A stretch of 64,000 bases of DNA. Source: Micromonospora echinospora. Lineage in GTDB: Bacteria; Actinomycetota; Actinomycetes; Mycobacteriales; Micromonosporaceae. The stretch lies in the NCBI RefSeq assembly GCF_014203425.1, contig NZ_JACHJC010000001.1, positions 992,001-1,056,000 of the forward strand, given 5' to 3'. Numbering within the stretch: position 1 is the stretch's first letter; each line of letters starts with the position of its first letter. Positions 25,906 to 35,238 of the stretch are shown here, in pieces. Made by a program: the position numbers and the translations under genes. A model generated the notes under the pieces. The model was not told the origin of the DNA, did no database searches, and saw only the letters and a list, made by a program, of their open reading frames with translations.

Positions 25906-26382
25906 TCAGGATTCGACGACGCGCATCGGGATGCCGGGCCCGCAGTCGACCGAGCGGTCCCGCGCGGTGAGCCGCAGCGAGACGAAGTCGCCCTTGCGCA
26001 GTTCCCCGGTGTTCGGGCCGTACACGGCGTACTCCGTGCCGTTCTCGTCCATCAGGCCGTAGCAGGGGCCGGAGCCGCCCCGGATGATCCAGCCGGCGAC
26101 GACGCCGGCCGGCCGGTTGTCGGTCGGCTTCTTCGGCGGGCCGGCGGGACGCCGCAGCGTCGGCAGTTCGGTGGCGGACAGCGGCGTGGGCCGGTCGGCG
26201 GGCGTGGCCGCGCCGCTCGCGGCCGGTGCGTCGGCTCGGGACGCGGGCGGCGTGACCGGGCCGGCGGAGGCCGGGGTGGGCGGCTGGTGGTCGTCGGACA
26301 CGGGTCCTCCGTTTCCGGCGCAGCCCGCGGCGGCGAGCAGCGCCGTCGCGAGAGCGGCCGGCAGGGCGGTACGGGGCGTCAC
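25906..26382 (-). CDS. hypothetical lipoprotein
   Basis: A 158-residue predicted lipoprotein. The signal peptide ends in the lipobox LAAAGC, with the acylated cysteine at residue 21. A Pro/Thr/Ala/Ser-rich spacer (about 25-90) precedes a ~65-residue folded tail (GWIIRGGSGPCYGLMDENGTEYAVYG), which contains two cysteines that could form a disulfide. The start is GTG 26382. No family recognised. It lies between the hydrolase and the first M6 protease, all on the minus strand. Confidence 0.72.
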   Translation of the reverse strand: MTPRTALPAALATALLAAAGCAGNGGPVSDDHQPPTPASAGPVTPPASRADAPAASGAATPADRPTPLSATELPTLRRPAGPPKKPTDNRPAGVVAGWIIRGGSGPCYGLMDENGTEYAVYGPNTGELRKGDFVSLRLTARDRSVDCGPGIPMRVVES

Positions 26383-26427
26383 GCGGGTAGGACGCGGGCA
26401 TGGGCCGGCGGGTTCCGGTGGAAAGGG

Positions 26428-26460
26428 CGATGCCCGGGCGGGGAGCCCGCCCGGGCATCG
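26428..26460 (-). terminator. terminator after the first M6 protease gene
   Basis: CGATGCCCGGGCGGG (26428-26442) and CCCGCCCGGGCATCG (26446-26460) form a perfect 15-bp stem with a GAG loop, 22 bases past the protease stop on the minus strand. Confidence 0.82.
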
Positions 26461-26481
26461 CGTGGCGCGTCGATCAGTGGA

Positions 26482-28899
26482 TCAGGAGAAGCGGACCTTC
26501 AGCGAGGTGCCGTTCTGCTCCAGGACCTTGATCTTGGTGCCGGTGGCCGGGAGCTTGACGCCGTGGTTCGGCAGCTCCGGGTACCAGTACTGCTTGGTGT
26601 CGTCGAACAGCGGCTGCGCGTCCTGGCCGCGGATGTACTGCGGCTGGCTGTTGATGTGCAGCGTGAACGAGTCGGCCTTCTTCAGGCTGAACGGCGCGTC
26701 GTAGACCTGGACGCGGGCCCGCCAGGGCTGCCCGGTCAGGTTGTAGATCGGCCGCGGGTGCGCGTCGATGATCATGTTCCGACCCTCACCCGGGTGCGCG
26801 AACGTGTCGTTGTCCGCGAACCGGAGGTTCCAGTAGGAGATCAGCAGACCCTCCTGGTACGCGTAGTGGTCCACGTAGTCCGGGCGGGTGTTCGCGTAGC
26901 CGAAGAAGTACGGGCCGGTCTTGAGGTACTTGTCGTACGAGACGTACGACCGGTGGCCGGCGATGTAGTAGTTGTCGAACTTACGGGTGTAGGTCTCCTC
27001 GACGATGCTGAAGCCGCTGAGGGTCCAGCCGTTCGCGCCGGCCTCGGCGCCGTCGGTGAGCACCGTCTGGCCGTCGGCGGTCACGGTGACCGCGTCACCG
27101 TAGAAGCCGCCCTCGGAGACGCCGCCGTCCGTCTGGTAGCGGAGCCGGAACTGCACGACCTTGCCGGCGACCGCGTCCATCGGGATGTTGACGTCGACCC
27201 ACTGGTTGTTGCTGGAGCCGTCCAGGGCGTAGCGCCCGGGGGAGATCTCCTTCAGCGGGGTGCCGTTGGCCGTACCGGGCAGCGAGGCCCAGGTCTGGCC
27301 ACCGTCGACGGACGCCTCGAAGAACAGGTAGTCGTAGTCCGCCTCGATGCTGTAGCGACCCTTCATCGACAGCGCGGCGCTGGTCTTCCCGGTGAGGTCG
27401 ACAGTGCGCGTCATCGTGTTGTTCAGGTCGTCGTCGTTGCCCGAGAAGAACTGCTTCGTACCCTCGAACGGCTTGCCGTTCTGGAACGTGTACTCCCGCT
27501 GCGGCAGCACCACCACGGCGCCCTGGGCCTTGCTGGAGTTGTACTCCTGCGGCCCGAGTTCCAGGGTGCGCTTCTGGCCGGCGACGATCACCTCGTAGTC
27601 GAGCCAGCCGAGTTGGAGCTTGTTCCAGGCGCCGAGGTCGCCACCGCGCTCGCCGATGCCACCGTCGTTCTTGGCGCCGAGCCGGCTCTGGGCCATCAGG
27701 GTCCAGTGCTCGTTGTTGTTGTCCCCACCACTGACCACGTTGTAGTCGTCCGGCAGACCGAGGTCGTGGCCGTACTCGTGGTAGAAGACGCTGCGGCCAC
27801 CGTTCTCCGGCTGGATCGTGTAGTCACCGATCCAGACGCCGGTGTTGCCGATCTGGGTGCCGCCGGCCGGGAAGTTCTCCGGGCCGGTGTTGCCCTGGTC
27901 GCTGGCGAAGGCGTACCACCGGTGGCTCCAGATGGCGTCCTCACCCTGGTACGGGTCACCGTCGGCCTCGTCACCGCCGGCGTGGACGATCTGGAAGTGG
28001 TCGATGTAGCCGTCCGGCTCGTTGAAGTCGCCGTCGCCGTCGAAGTCGTACCGGTCCCACTCGTCCATCGCCTTGACGTCCGCGGCGATCTCCGCGTCGG
28101 AGCGGCCCTGCGCCTTCTGGTCGGCGACCCACTGGTTGGCGGCGTCGCGGACCAGGGCCCAGGTGTTGGTGCAGACGTTCGAGGCGCACGGGTAGCCGCC
28201 GGAGCGGCCGTAGCGAGCCTCGTTGTACCGCACCTTCACCCAGTTGGTGACCTCGCCGTCGACGCTGTACCGACCCGAGGACTGGGCCTCGTAGTACTGC
28301 TTCAGCGACTCCTCGCCGGGCTTGGTGCCGAAGTACAGATCCCGGTAGTAGTCGGCGCTGTAGTCCGCCTGCCAGACCGTGGAGTTGTCCACCGCCCGGT
28401 TGGGCTGGGGGATCTGGTTGCGGAGCGGACCGTCGAACCGGGTCGGGCCCGGGGTGTCCGGGTCGGTGTCCTGGTCCGGGTAGTTCGGGTGCCGCTCGTC
28501 GCCGAACTCCGCGAGGATGACGAAGATCTTGTCGGTCCGCTCGCGGGAGAGTTCGACGTACTGGTCCTTGGTCGGACCCTTGCCTGCCTTGGTGCTCTTG
28601 GCTGCCTTGCCCGCCGCGGGACCGGCGACAGCCTGCTCGCCGACCTTGACGACCTTGCTGCCGTTGATCTTCTGGGCCTTCGCCCTGCCGGACAGGACCT
28701 CGCTGAGGCCCTCCTGGCGCAGCGCGCGCCGCTTCTCCTCCAGCGGGTTGGGCAGGTCGTGCTCAGCCTGCGCAGGCTCGGCCACCGACGGAGCGGCGGC
28801 CGGCAGCTTCGGCGTCGGCGCGGCGCTGGCGGACGTGCCTGCCATCAGTCCCGTCGCGGTCAGCGAAAGCCCGAGCAGACCCACTGCGACTTTGCGCAC
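26482..28899 (-). CDS. secreted M6-family (immune inhibitor A-type) metalloprotease, copy 1
   Basis: Secreted zinc protease of 805 residues. A Sec signal peptide (RKVAVGLLGLSLTATGLMAGTSASA) is followed by a propeptide (to about residue 100) and the M6 catalytic domain with H374-E375-Y376-G377-H378 in YHEYGHDLGLPDD. A MAM/immune-inhibitor-A-like beta-sandwich region (GRYSIEADYDYLFFEASVDGG) and a C-terminal beta domain follow. The family degrades extracellular proteins. GTG 28899 has GGAGGT 5 bases upstream; the open frame continues upstream but has no signal-peptide character. A perfect 16-bp palindrome lies 56 bases upstream. A paralogue lies just upstream in the same orientation. Confidence 0.9.
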   Translation of the reverse strand: MRKVAVGLLGLSLTATGLMAGTSASAAPTPKLPAAAPSVAEPAQAEHDLPNPLEEKRRALRQEGLSEVLSGRAKAQKINGSKVVKVGEQAVAGPAAGKAAKSTKAGKGPTKDQYVELSRERTDKIFVILAEFGDERHPNYPDQDTDPDTPGPTRFDGPLRNQIPQPNRAVDNSTVWQADYSADYYRDLYFGTKPGEESLKQYYEAQSSGRYSVDGEVTNWVKVRYNEARYGRSGGYPCASNVCTNTWALVRDAANQWVADQKAQGRSDAEIAADVKAMDEWDRYDFDGDGDFNEPDGYIDHFQIVHAGGDEADGDPYQGEDAIWSHRWYAFASDQGNTGPENFPAGGTQIGNTGVWIGDYTIQPENGGRSVFYHEYGHDLGLPDDYNVVSGGDNNNEHWTLMAQSRLGAKNDGGIGERGGDLGAWNKLQLGWLDYEVIVAGQKRTLELGPQEYNSSKAQGAVVVLPQREYTFQNGKPFEGTKQFFSGNDDDLNNTMTRTVDLTGKTSAALSMKGRYSIEADYDYLFFEASVDGGQTWASLPGTANGTPLKEISPGRYALDGSSNNQWVDVNIPMDAVAGKVVQFRLRYQTDGGVSEGGFYGDAVTVTADGQTVLTDGAEAGANGWTLSGFSIVEETYTRKFDNYYIAGHRSYVSYDKYLKTGPYFFGYANTRPDYVDHYAYQEGLLISYWNLRFADNDTFAHPGEGRNMIIDAHPRPIYNLTGQPWRARVQVYDAPFSLKKADSFTLHINSQPQYIRGQDAQPLFDDTKQYWYPELPNHGVKLPATGTKIKVLEQNGTSLKVRFS

Positions 28900-29145
28900 G
28901 TGGTACCTCCGGTGTGAGGGAACCGGCCCAACTGGGGGTACGGGCCGGTGGAACGTCCCACTAGTGGGACCAAGGGTGAACATAGACACTGCTGCGACTG
29001 GTGGGAAGATGCGTGCGTCGATTTGTTGCAACTTTTTGTTGAGAACGCTTTTCACCGTCACATGACAGCCGTTCGCCGAGCCGTTGACCAGCAACGATGC
29101 GCTCAGCGGTGAGTGCAGTGACATGCATGGATTAATCGGTTACGC
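28900..29145 (-). promoter_or_regulatory. upstream region of M6 protease copy 1, AT-rich for this genome
   Basis: On the minus strand this holds an 8-bp stem-loop (28922-28949, arms ACCGGCCC/GGGCCGGT) in the probable 5' leader. The GTCCCACTAGTGGGAC palindrome (28955-28970) follows, and then an unusually AT-rich stretch (about 29010-29060) with repeated GTTGCAAC and CAACAAA sequences, a likely promoter area. The exact promoter was not fixed. Confidence 0.45.
28955..28970. promoter_or_regulatory. perfect 16-bp palindrome, candidate operator of M6 protease copy 1
   Basis: GTCCCACTAGTGGGAC is identical to its reverse complement and lies 56-71 bases upstream of the GTG start, between the leader hairpin and the AT-rich promoter area. 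Position and perfect symmetry suit a dimeric repressor, but no matching regulator is known and no regulator gene is adjacent. Confidence 0.5.
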
Positions 29146-29181
29146 GGAAGGGCCGGGAGCGCGAGCGCTCCCGGCCCTTCC
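29146..29181 (-). terminator. terminator after M6 protease copy 2
   Basis: GGAAGGGCCGGGAGCG (29146-29161) and CGCTCCCGGCCCTTCC (29166-29181) form a perfect 16-bp stem with a CGAG loop, 62 bases past the stop of the upstream protease on the minus strand. Confidence 0.82.
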
Positions 29182-29242
29182 CCCATCGAGCTGGATCAGA
29201 TCATTTTTCGGTCATTCCGGTTCCGCTTTGACCGCGCCCGTT

Positions 29243-32035
29243 TCAGCTACGCGGCGGTACCACGTACACTTGGGCGTACGAGTTGTCCTTGGCGGCCCGC
29301 TTGATGATGATCGAGACGCCGTACTGGACGCCCGCGTCACCCGGGTTGCCGGTGCCGAGCACGATCGCCCCGCCACCCAGCGTCGAACCGTAGTAGTCGG
29401 TCGCCGGAGTGCCGTCCGGGTTCACCACCCGGGTCGTGTACTGCTGGTTGCCCCGGGACGGGATGACCACCGAGGCGTCGTTGTCCCGCGCGTACGCGGC
29501 GCCGTCACGGATCTCGATGCCCGGGTACCAGCCCTTGGCGTCGGTGAAGCCCTTCACCGGCGCCTGCGGGCCGAACTTCGTGCAGTACTCGCTGTACGGC
29601 TCGTCCGCCGCCTCCAGGCACTCCTTGAAGGGGTACGTGGGCTTGAGGCCGAACGCGGCGTTGGAGGACTGCGGCCGGCTGGGCAGGTTCTTCAGCACCG
29701 ACGGGTCCTTCTCGGCCGCGGTGCCCTTGCGGCGCAGCGGGTCGTTGTGCGAGTCGACGATCAGCAGACCGCCCTTCGCGCCGTAGCTGGGCAGCGCGGT
29801 CATCTGCGCGGTGACGTGGTTGACGTCGCCGAGTTGGGTGTCCCGGTACCAGACCAGCATGCCCGGCGCGTTGTACGCGATCCGGTCGACCTTCCAGGCC
29901 TCGTGCGAGTAGACGGTGTCGTAGGTGTACTTCAGGCCGTTGTCGAAGCCGTCGAAGTTGCGCCACTCGGCCAGGTAGTAGTGCGACTTGACCTGCGTGC
30001 CCGAGTCGATGTACCAACCCGCGCCGCTGGTGTCGGTGAAGGTGCCGCCGGTCTGGGTCCAGCCCGCCGTGCCGCTCTCGACGTCGTCGCTCCACGTGGT
30101 CGCGCCGCCGCCGGTCACCGAGAAGTCGTCGGCGAACCAGCCGCGCTCGACGAACGCCTCGTCGGTGGCGTACCGCAGCCGCACCTGCACGGTCTGCCCG
30201 GCGAACGACGACAGGTCGACGTAGTCGTGCCGCCAGCCGCCGGTGCTGCCGCTCAGGCCGTACTTCTTGTTGCCGAAGTCGACCATCCGGCCGTTCGGGT
30301 CGGCGTAGCCGTCGTTGGTGGAGACCAGCGCGCCGCCCTCGGCGTACACCTTCTGCTCGTTCCAGGTGGCGCCGCCGTCGGTGGAGACCTCGACGAAGCC
30401 GAAGTCCCAGTCCGCCTCGATGACGTAGTTGTTCCACATCCAGAACTTCGCGTCGGCGGCGTTCGGGACGGTCACCGTGCGGCTCAGCTTGACGTCGGCC
30501 CAGTTCTGGTCCGCGCCGGAGTACCACATGTTCCCGCCGCTGTGCGGCGTCGCCAGCGAGATCACCTTGTCCGGCAGGTCGATCTTGATGCCGTCCTCGG
30601 TGCCGACCGGCGTGCGAGAGGTCTGCCCGAGCTTGACCAGCTTGGACCGGTCACCCGGCCCGAACGTCTTCGGCTCGGCCCAGCCGAGCACCCACTTGTC
30701 CCAGAGGCCCATGTGCGTGGGGAGCGCCTGGAAGATCTCGCCCGAGTGCGAGCCGGACGCCATCAGGTCCCAGAAGTCCACGTCGGAGTCGGCGTTGCCG
30801 GAGGTGTCGTAGAGGTCCGGCAGGCCCAGGTCGTGCCCGAACTCGTGGGCGAAGACGCCGACGCCGGCGTCCTCCGGCTGCACGATGTAGTTCGACACCT
30901 TCAGGTTGGTGCCCGGGATCGTGTAGCCACCGGTCACGGTCGAGGAGTGCGCCCAGACCGAGTAGATCCCGACGTCGCCGCCGCCACGGGACTTGCCCTG
31001 GTTGGCGTGCACCAGCACCAGGTGGTCGATCACGCCGTCCGGCTCGTGGTAGTTGCCGTCGCCGTCGCGGTCGCTCTGGTCCTCGATGTCGTAGTCGGCC
31101 CACGGGAAGCTCGGGTCGGACGCGGCCAGCGCGTCGATCGCGTCGGTGGCGAGGCGCCCGGCGCCCTGCGGGTTGTCCGGGTGGCCGTTCATCGACTGCT
31201 CACGCCCGGCGACCCAGTTGCCGTTCTCGTCCTGGAAGCAGCGCGACGCGGCGTACCAGCCCTCCGAGTGCGGCACCGTGATCCACGGGCTGGCCTGCCC
31301 GTCCACGGTGTACGCGCCCTTGGACATCTCCAGGTACATGTTGTGCATGGTCCGCCCGGCGAGGCTGATGCCCGGCTTGCCGTCCGGCCCCTTGAGGTCC
31401 TTGCGGACCCGCTCGGTGATGCCCTTCTTGCTGTAGAGCATCTTGTCGTAGTGGGCCGGCGAGAAGTCCGGCACCCACATCGAGTTGTTGTCCTTGTGCG
31501 GCAGCGTGGCCGGGTTGGGGATGGTGTTGTGCCGCGGCCCGTTCTGCACGGTGCCGGGAACGCAGGTGCGGTCCTCGAACACGGTCTTCGGGACCATCAC
31601 GTTCGTGAAGTCGTCGTTGGCCTTGTCGTTGAACTCGACGAGCAGCGTCAGCAGCTTGGCGGTCTGCGTGCTCTTGGCCTTCTTGATCTTCCGCGGGCTG
31701 TGACCGGTCCGGATGGACTTGGCCTCCAGCTTGGCCAGCTCGCGGGCGGCGATCGGGTTGCCGCCGGCGTACTTGCGGTCGTATGCGCGGGCCTCGTCCG
31801 CCGGCGAGGAGAAGACGCCGTCGCGACCCTTGATCTCCTTGCCGCCGGTGTCCGGCTGAACCTCGGGCTCGGCGTAGTTGATGTAGTGCTCGTCCGCCCC
31901 GATCGTGACCGGTGCGGACCGGGACGGCTGGGCCGCCGCGCTGCCCGTCGCGGTCAGCGACGTGGCCGCGAGCGCGATGACGGGCAGCGCGACGAGTAAG
32001 CGTCGCCGTGCCCTGTGCTGCGACATGGGGAGCAT
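29243..32035 (-). CDS. secreted M6-family (immune inhibitor A-type) metalloprotease, copy 2
   Basis: Paralogue of the neighbouring protease, 930 residues. The signal peptide (RRRLLVALPVIALAATSLTATGSAAAQ) precedes a propeptide and the M6 domain with H397-E398-F399-G400-H401 in FAHEFGHDLGLPDLYDT. Conserved NMWYSGADQNW, a MAM-like beta sandwich (ADWDFGFVEVSTDGGATW) and a C-terminal beta domain follow. It is longer than copy 1 by an insertion in the catalytic half and a longer tail. ATG 32035 has GGAG at 4 bases; ATG 32026 is an alternative. A terminator on each side makes it a single-gene unit. Both copies probably act outside the cell on proteins or peptides. Confidence 0.9.
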   Translation of the reverse strand: MLPMSQHRARRRLLVALPVIALAATSLTATGSAAAQPSRSAPVTIGADEHYINYAEPEVQPDTGGKEIKGRDGVFSSPADEARAYDRKYAGGNPIAARELAKLEAKSIRTGHSPRKIKKAKSTQTAKLLTLLVEFNDKANDDFTNVMVPKTVFEDRTCVPGTVQNGPRHNTIPNPATLPHKDNNSMWVPDFSPAHYDKMLYSKKGITERVRKDLKGPDGKPGISLAGRTMHNMYLEMSKGAYTVDGQASPWITVPHSEGWYAASRCFQDENGNWVAGREQSMNGHPDNPQGAGRLATDAIDALAASDPSFPWADYDIEDQSDRDGDGNYHEPDGVIDHLVLVHANQGKSRGGGDVGIYSVWAHSSTVTGGYTIPGTNLKVSNYIVQPEDAGVGVFAHEFGHDLGLPDLYDTSGNADSDVDFWDLMASGSHSGEIFQALPTHMGLWDKWVLGWAEPKTFGPGDRSKLVKLGQTSRTPVGTEDGIKIDLPDKVISLATPHSGGNMWYSGADQNWADVKLSRTVTVPNAADAKFWMWNNYVIEADWDFGFVEVSTDGGATWNEQKVYAEGGALVSTNDGYADPNGRMVDFGNKKYGLSGSTGGWRHDYVDLSSFAGQTVQVRLRYATDEAFVERGWFADDFSVTGGGATTWSDDVESGTAGWTQTGGTFTDTSGAGWYIDSGTQVKSHYYLAEWRNFDGFDNGLKYTYDTVYSHEAWKVDRIAYNAPGMLVWYRDTQLGDVNHVTAQMTALPSYGAKGGLLIVDSHNDPLRRKGTAAEKDPSVLKNLPSRPQSSNAAFGLKPTYPFKECLEAADEPYSEYCTKFGPQAPVKGFTDAKGWYPGIEIRDGAAYARDNDASVVIPSRGNQQYTTRVVNPDGTPATDYYGSTLGGGAIVLGTGNPGDAGVQYGVSIIIKRAAKDNSYAQVYVVPPRS

Positions 32036-32215
32036 GCCACTCCGTTCGTAGGGAATGGTGGGGAACCGGCCGTCTCACTGACGATCGTCGAAATCTGCCG
32101 GTGCGGCTGAACGTAACCGACAAGCAGCGACATCGACAGTGGTGGAAAAGTGCTCTGGCCGATCAGGTCAGATCGGGTCCACCGATCGACCAGCGCGGAT
32201 CCCGGGTACGACGAA

Positions 32216-32242
32216 GGGGCGGACCGCAGTGCGGTCCGCCCC
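32216..32242 (-). terminator. terminator after acs
   Basis: GGGGCGGACCGC (32216-32227) pairs perfectly with GCGGTCCGCCCC (32231-32242) over 12 bp around a 3-base loop, 16 bases past the acs stop on the minus strand. Confidence 0.8.
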
Positions 32243-32257
32243 CTGGCCGGGCTGTGG

Positions 32258-34246
32258 TCAGTCCTCGTCGGACTTGCCGCCGCTCATCCCCGACGAGATC
32301 AACTCCATCACCGAGGAGTCCTGGAGCGTGGTCACGTCGCCGAGCGACCGGTTCTCCGCCACGTCCCGCAACAGCCGGCGCATGATCTTGCCGGAGCGGG
32401 TCTTCGGCAGCTCCGGCACCAGCATGATCTGCCGCGGCTTGGCGATCGGGCCGAGCGTCTTCGCCACGTGGTTGCGCAGCTCGGTGATGAGCTGCTCGCC
32501 CGCGTCGCCGGCGGTCTCCGCGTTGCCGCGCGGGATGGCGAACGCGACGATCGCCTGCCCGGTGGTCGGGTCGGTCGCGCCGACCACCGCCGCCTCCGCC
32601 ACCGACGGGTGGCTGACCAGCGCCGACTCCACCTCCGTGGTGGAGATGTTGTGGCCGGACACCAGCATCACGTCGTCGACCCGGCCCAGCAGCCAGATGT
32701 GCCCGTCGTCGTCCTTCTTCGCGCCGTCACCGGCGAAGTAGACCCACTCGTCGCCGGTGTTGGCGCCCGCGCCGAACCGCGACCAGTACGTCTCCAGGAA
32801 CCGGTTGTCGTCACCCCAGATGGTCCGCAGCATCGACGGCCACGGCTCCTTCAGCACCAGGTACCCGCCGCCGCCGTTCGGCACCGACTGGCCCTGGTCG
32901 TCCACCACGTCGGCGACGATGCCGGGCAGCGGGCTCATCGCCGAGCCGGGCTTCGCCTCGGTCACGCCCGGCAGTGGCGAGATCATGATGGCGCCGGTCT
33001 CGGTCTGCCACCAGGTGTCCACCACCGGCAGCTCACCGCGGCCGACGTGCTGCCGGTACCAGATCCACGCCTCCGGGTTGATCGGCTCACCGACGCTGCC
33101 GAGCAGGCGCAGCGACGACAGGTCGAACCCGGCCGGGATGTCCTCGCCCCACTTCATCATGGTGCGGATCAGCGTCGGCGCGGTGTACAGGGTGGTCACC
33201 TTGTACTTGTCGACGATCTCCCAGAACCGGCCCTTGTGCGGGGTGTCCGGGGTGCCCTCGTACATGACCTGGGTGGCGCCGTTGGAGAGCGGGCCGTACA
33301 CGATGTAGGAGTGCCCGGTCACCCAGCCGATGTCGGCCGTGCACCAGTAGACGTCCGTCGCCGGCTTCAGGTCGAACACCGCGTGCGTGGTGTACGACAC
33401 CTGGGTCAGGTAGCCGCCCGTGGTGTGCAGGATGCCCTTCGGCCGGGCGGTCGTGCCGCTGGTGTAGAGGATGAACAGCGGGTGCTCGGCGTCGAACGGC
33501 TGCGCCTCGTGCTCCGGCGACGCGGTCTCCACCGTCTCGTGCCACCAGTGGTCCTTGCCCGACCAGGCGACCTCCTCACCGGTACGCCGGACCACCAGCA
33601 CGTGCTCCACCGACGGGCACTTCGCCACCGCCTCGTCCACTGTCGGCTTGAGCGCCGACGGCTTGCCCCGCCGGTACCCGCCGTCCGCGGTGATCACCAC
33701 CTTGGCGCTGGCGTCCTGGATCCGGTTGGTGAGCGCGTCGGCGGAGAAGCCGCCGAACACCACGCTGTGCGTGGCGCCGATCCGGGCGCAGGCGAGCATC
33801 GCCACCGCCGCCTCCGGGATCATCGGCATGTAGATCGCCACCCGGTCACCGGCGGTCACGCCCAGCTCGGTCAGCGCGTTCGCCGCCTGGCAGGTGAGCC
33901 GGTGCAGGTCGGCGTAGGTGACGGTGCGGGTGTCGCCGGGCTCGCCCTCCCAGTGGATCGCCACCTTGTCCCCGAGGCCCGCCTCGACGTGCCGGTCCAG
34001 GCAGTTGTACGCCACATTCAGCCTGCCACCGGTGAACCACTTCGCGAACGGGGCGTTCGACCAGTCGAGCACCTGCTCCCACGGCTGGGCCCAGGCCAGC
34101 CGGCCGGCCTGGCGCTCCCAGAAGGCCAGCCGGTCACCGGCCGCCTCCTCGTACGCCTCGGCGGTCACGTTGGCGTTCGCGGCGAGTTCAGCCGGCGGCG
34201 GGAACTGGCGCGTCTCGTTCAGCAAGTTGGCCAATGCCTCGCTCAT
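32258..34246 (-). CDS. acs: acetyl-CoA synthetase (AMP-forming)
   Basis: Converts acetate, ATP and CoA to acetyl-CoA via acetyl-AMP. The 662-residue product has the adenylate-forming signature [15 protein letters not shown] (about residue 265), [33 protein letters not shown] and the C-terminal [14 protein letters not shown], whose lysine is the catalytic residue regulated by acetylation in this family. Length equals bacterial Acs. It starts at ATG 34246. It is divergent from the Fic-like gene, with repeat copies in the spacer. acs next to the ssd/tad and topA region is recalled from Streptomyces and Mycobacterium. Confidence 0.95.
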   Translation of the reverse strand: MSEALANLLNETRQFPPPAELAANANVTAEAYEEAAGDRLAFWERQAGRLAWAQPWEQVLDWSNAPFAKWFTGGRLNVAYNCLDRHVEAGLGDKVAIHWEGEPGDTRTVTYADLHRLTCQAANALTELGVTAGDRVAIYMPMIPEAAVAMLACARIGATHSVVFGGFSADALTNRIQDASAKVVITADGGYRRGKPSALKPTVDEAVAKCPSVEHVLVVRRTGEEVAWSGKDHWWHETVETASPEHEAQPFDAEHPLFILYTSGTTARPKGILHTTGGYLTQVSYTTHAVFDLKPATDVYWCTADIGWVTGHSYIVYGPLSNGATQVMYEGTPDTPHKGRFWEIVDKYKVTTLYTAPTLIRTMMKWGEDIPAGFDLSSLRLLGSVGEPINPEAWIWYRQHVGRGELPVVDTWWQTETGAIMISPLPGVTEAKPGSAMSPLPGIVADVVDDQGQSVPNGGGGYLVLKEPWPSMLRTIWGDDNRFLETYWSRFGAGANTGDEWVYFAGDGAKKDDDGHIWLLGRVDDVMLVSGHNISTTEVESALVSHPSVAEAAVVGATDPTTGQAIVAFAIPRGNAETAGDAGEQLITELRNHVAKTLGPIAKPRQIMLVPELPKTRSGKIMRRLLRDVAENRSLGDVTTLQDSSVMELISSGMSGGKSDED

Positions 34247-34373
34247 GCGGTGACTCCTTCGTCGCGTGACCTGCGTCTCCTACTCCGGGGAAGGTTAGTC
34301 CCGCCGTACCCCGGTCGCGACCGCCCGACCTCTCACCGCGCGCCCAGCGGCCTTCCCCTCGCGCCGAGGTGTA

Positions 34374-34424
34374 AGGAAGGGCCCCCTGTTAACGCCTCCG
34401 GTAGAGGAAGGGCCCCTTCTTAAC
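34374..34424. repeat. two direct copies of a 20-base GGGCCC repeat
   Basis: AGGAAGGGCCCCCTGTTAAC (34374-34393) and AGGAAGGGCCCCTTCTTAAC (34405-34424) differ at two positions and lie 31 bases apart in the 222-base spacer between divergent acs and the Fic-like gene. They resemble the central parts of the hairpin repeats at 56718 and 57787. Confidence 0.7.
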
Positions 34425-34468
34425 AACCCCGGGCATGCGGGGAGCCCGGCGGTCGCTAGCGTGACGGG

Positions 34469-35215
34469 GTGACCACCGATCCGCTCGCCCCGCTGCTCGC
34501 GCTCGCCGACGTCGCCCTCGCCGTCGAGCAGGCCCGCGACCGGGTCGACCAGGCCCACCGGCACCGCGCGCTGCGCCGCCAGGGCGGCCAGGTCGCCGCC
34601 GAGGTCAGCCTCCGCTCCGCCGTGGCCAGCGCAGCGCTGGAGGGCCGCGACCACGACCGCGAGGAGGTACGCGCCGGCACGGTCACCGACCCGGTGCTGC
34701 AGGGCGCGCTGCGGGTGGCCGGAGCGCTCCCCGGGCTCAGCGACCTCTGGCCCAAGGCGCCCCGGCAGGTGCTGGCCCGGCTGCACGTGCTCGCCGCCCG
34801 TGACGTGGTGACCGAGGAGGAACTGGGCCGGCCGGTCGCCGACCCGGTGGTCGCGGCCCGCCTCGACGGCCTCGCCGCCCTGGTCGCAGGCGGCACAAAG
34901 GTCCCACCGCTGGTGCTGGCCGCCGTCGTACACGGCGAGCTGCTGAACCTGCGCCCGTTCCCCGGCCCGTCCGGGGTGGTGGCCCGGGCCGCCGCCCGGC
35001 TGGTGCTGATCTCCACCGGGTTCGACCCACGCGGGCTGGTCGCGGTGGACGTCGGTCACCGCGAGCGCGAACCCGAGTACGTGGGCGCGGCCGGCGCGTT
35101 CGCCACCGGCACGCCCGACGGCCTGCGCTCCTGGCTGCGGCACTACATGACGGCCGTGGAGGTCGGCGCCGACCAGATCACGCTCATCGGCGACGAGATC
35201 CTCGCCGCGTCCTGA
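34469..35215 (+). CDS. degenerate Fic-fold protein
   Basis: A 248-residue helical protein that I read as Fic-related. The N-terminal helix has S54AALEG59 followed by RDHDREEV, matching the autoinhibitory (S/T)xxxE(G/N) motif and its context in class II Fic proteins. The place of the catalytic HPFxxGNGRxxR loop is taken by R162-PFPGPSGVVA-R173: the catalytic histidine, the acidic residue, the asparagine and the first arginine are gone, while PF and the last arginine remain. AMP-transfer activity is therefore unlikely. The GTG start is just after a GC-rich leader. It converges with the HAD gene and is divergent from acs. The family link is by motif reading, not a search. Confidence 0.65.
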   Translation: MTTDPLAPLLALADVALAVEQARDRVDQAHRHRALRRQGGQVAAEVSLRSAVASAALEGRDHDREEVRAGTVTDPVLQGALRVAGALPGLSDLWPKAPRQVLARLHVLAARDVVTEEELGRPVADPVVAARLDGLAALVAGGTKVPPLVLAAVVHGELLNLRPFPGPSGVVARAAARLVLISTGFDPRGLVAVDVGHREREPEYVGAAGAFATGTPDGLRSWLRHYMTAVEVGADQITLIGDEILAAS

Positions 35216-35238
35216 GGGATGGCCGACCTGTCGTCCGG

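Noticed and set aside
25900..28917. A 1005-codon open frame on the plus strand opposite the first M6 protease, and a similar 971-codon frame at 29084-31999
   Set aside because: They are antisense shadows of high-GC coding sequence: strongly biased Val/Arg/Leu/Gly composition, no domain and no ribosome site, while the minus strand encodes clear proteases with signal peptides and HExxH motifs.
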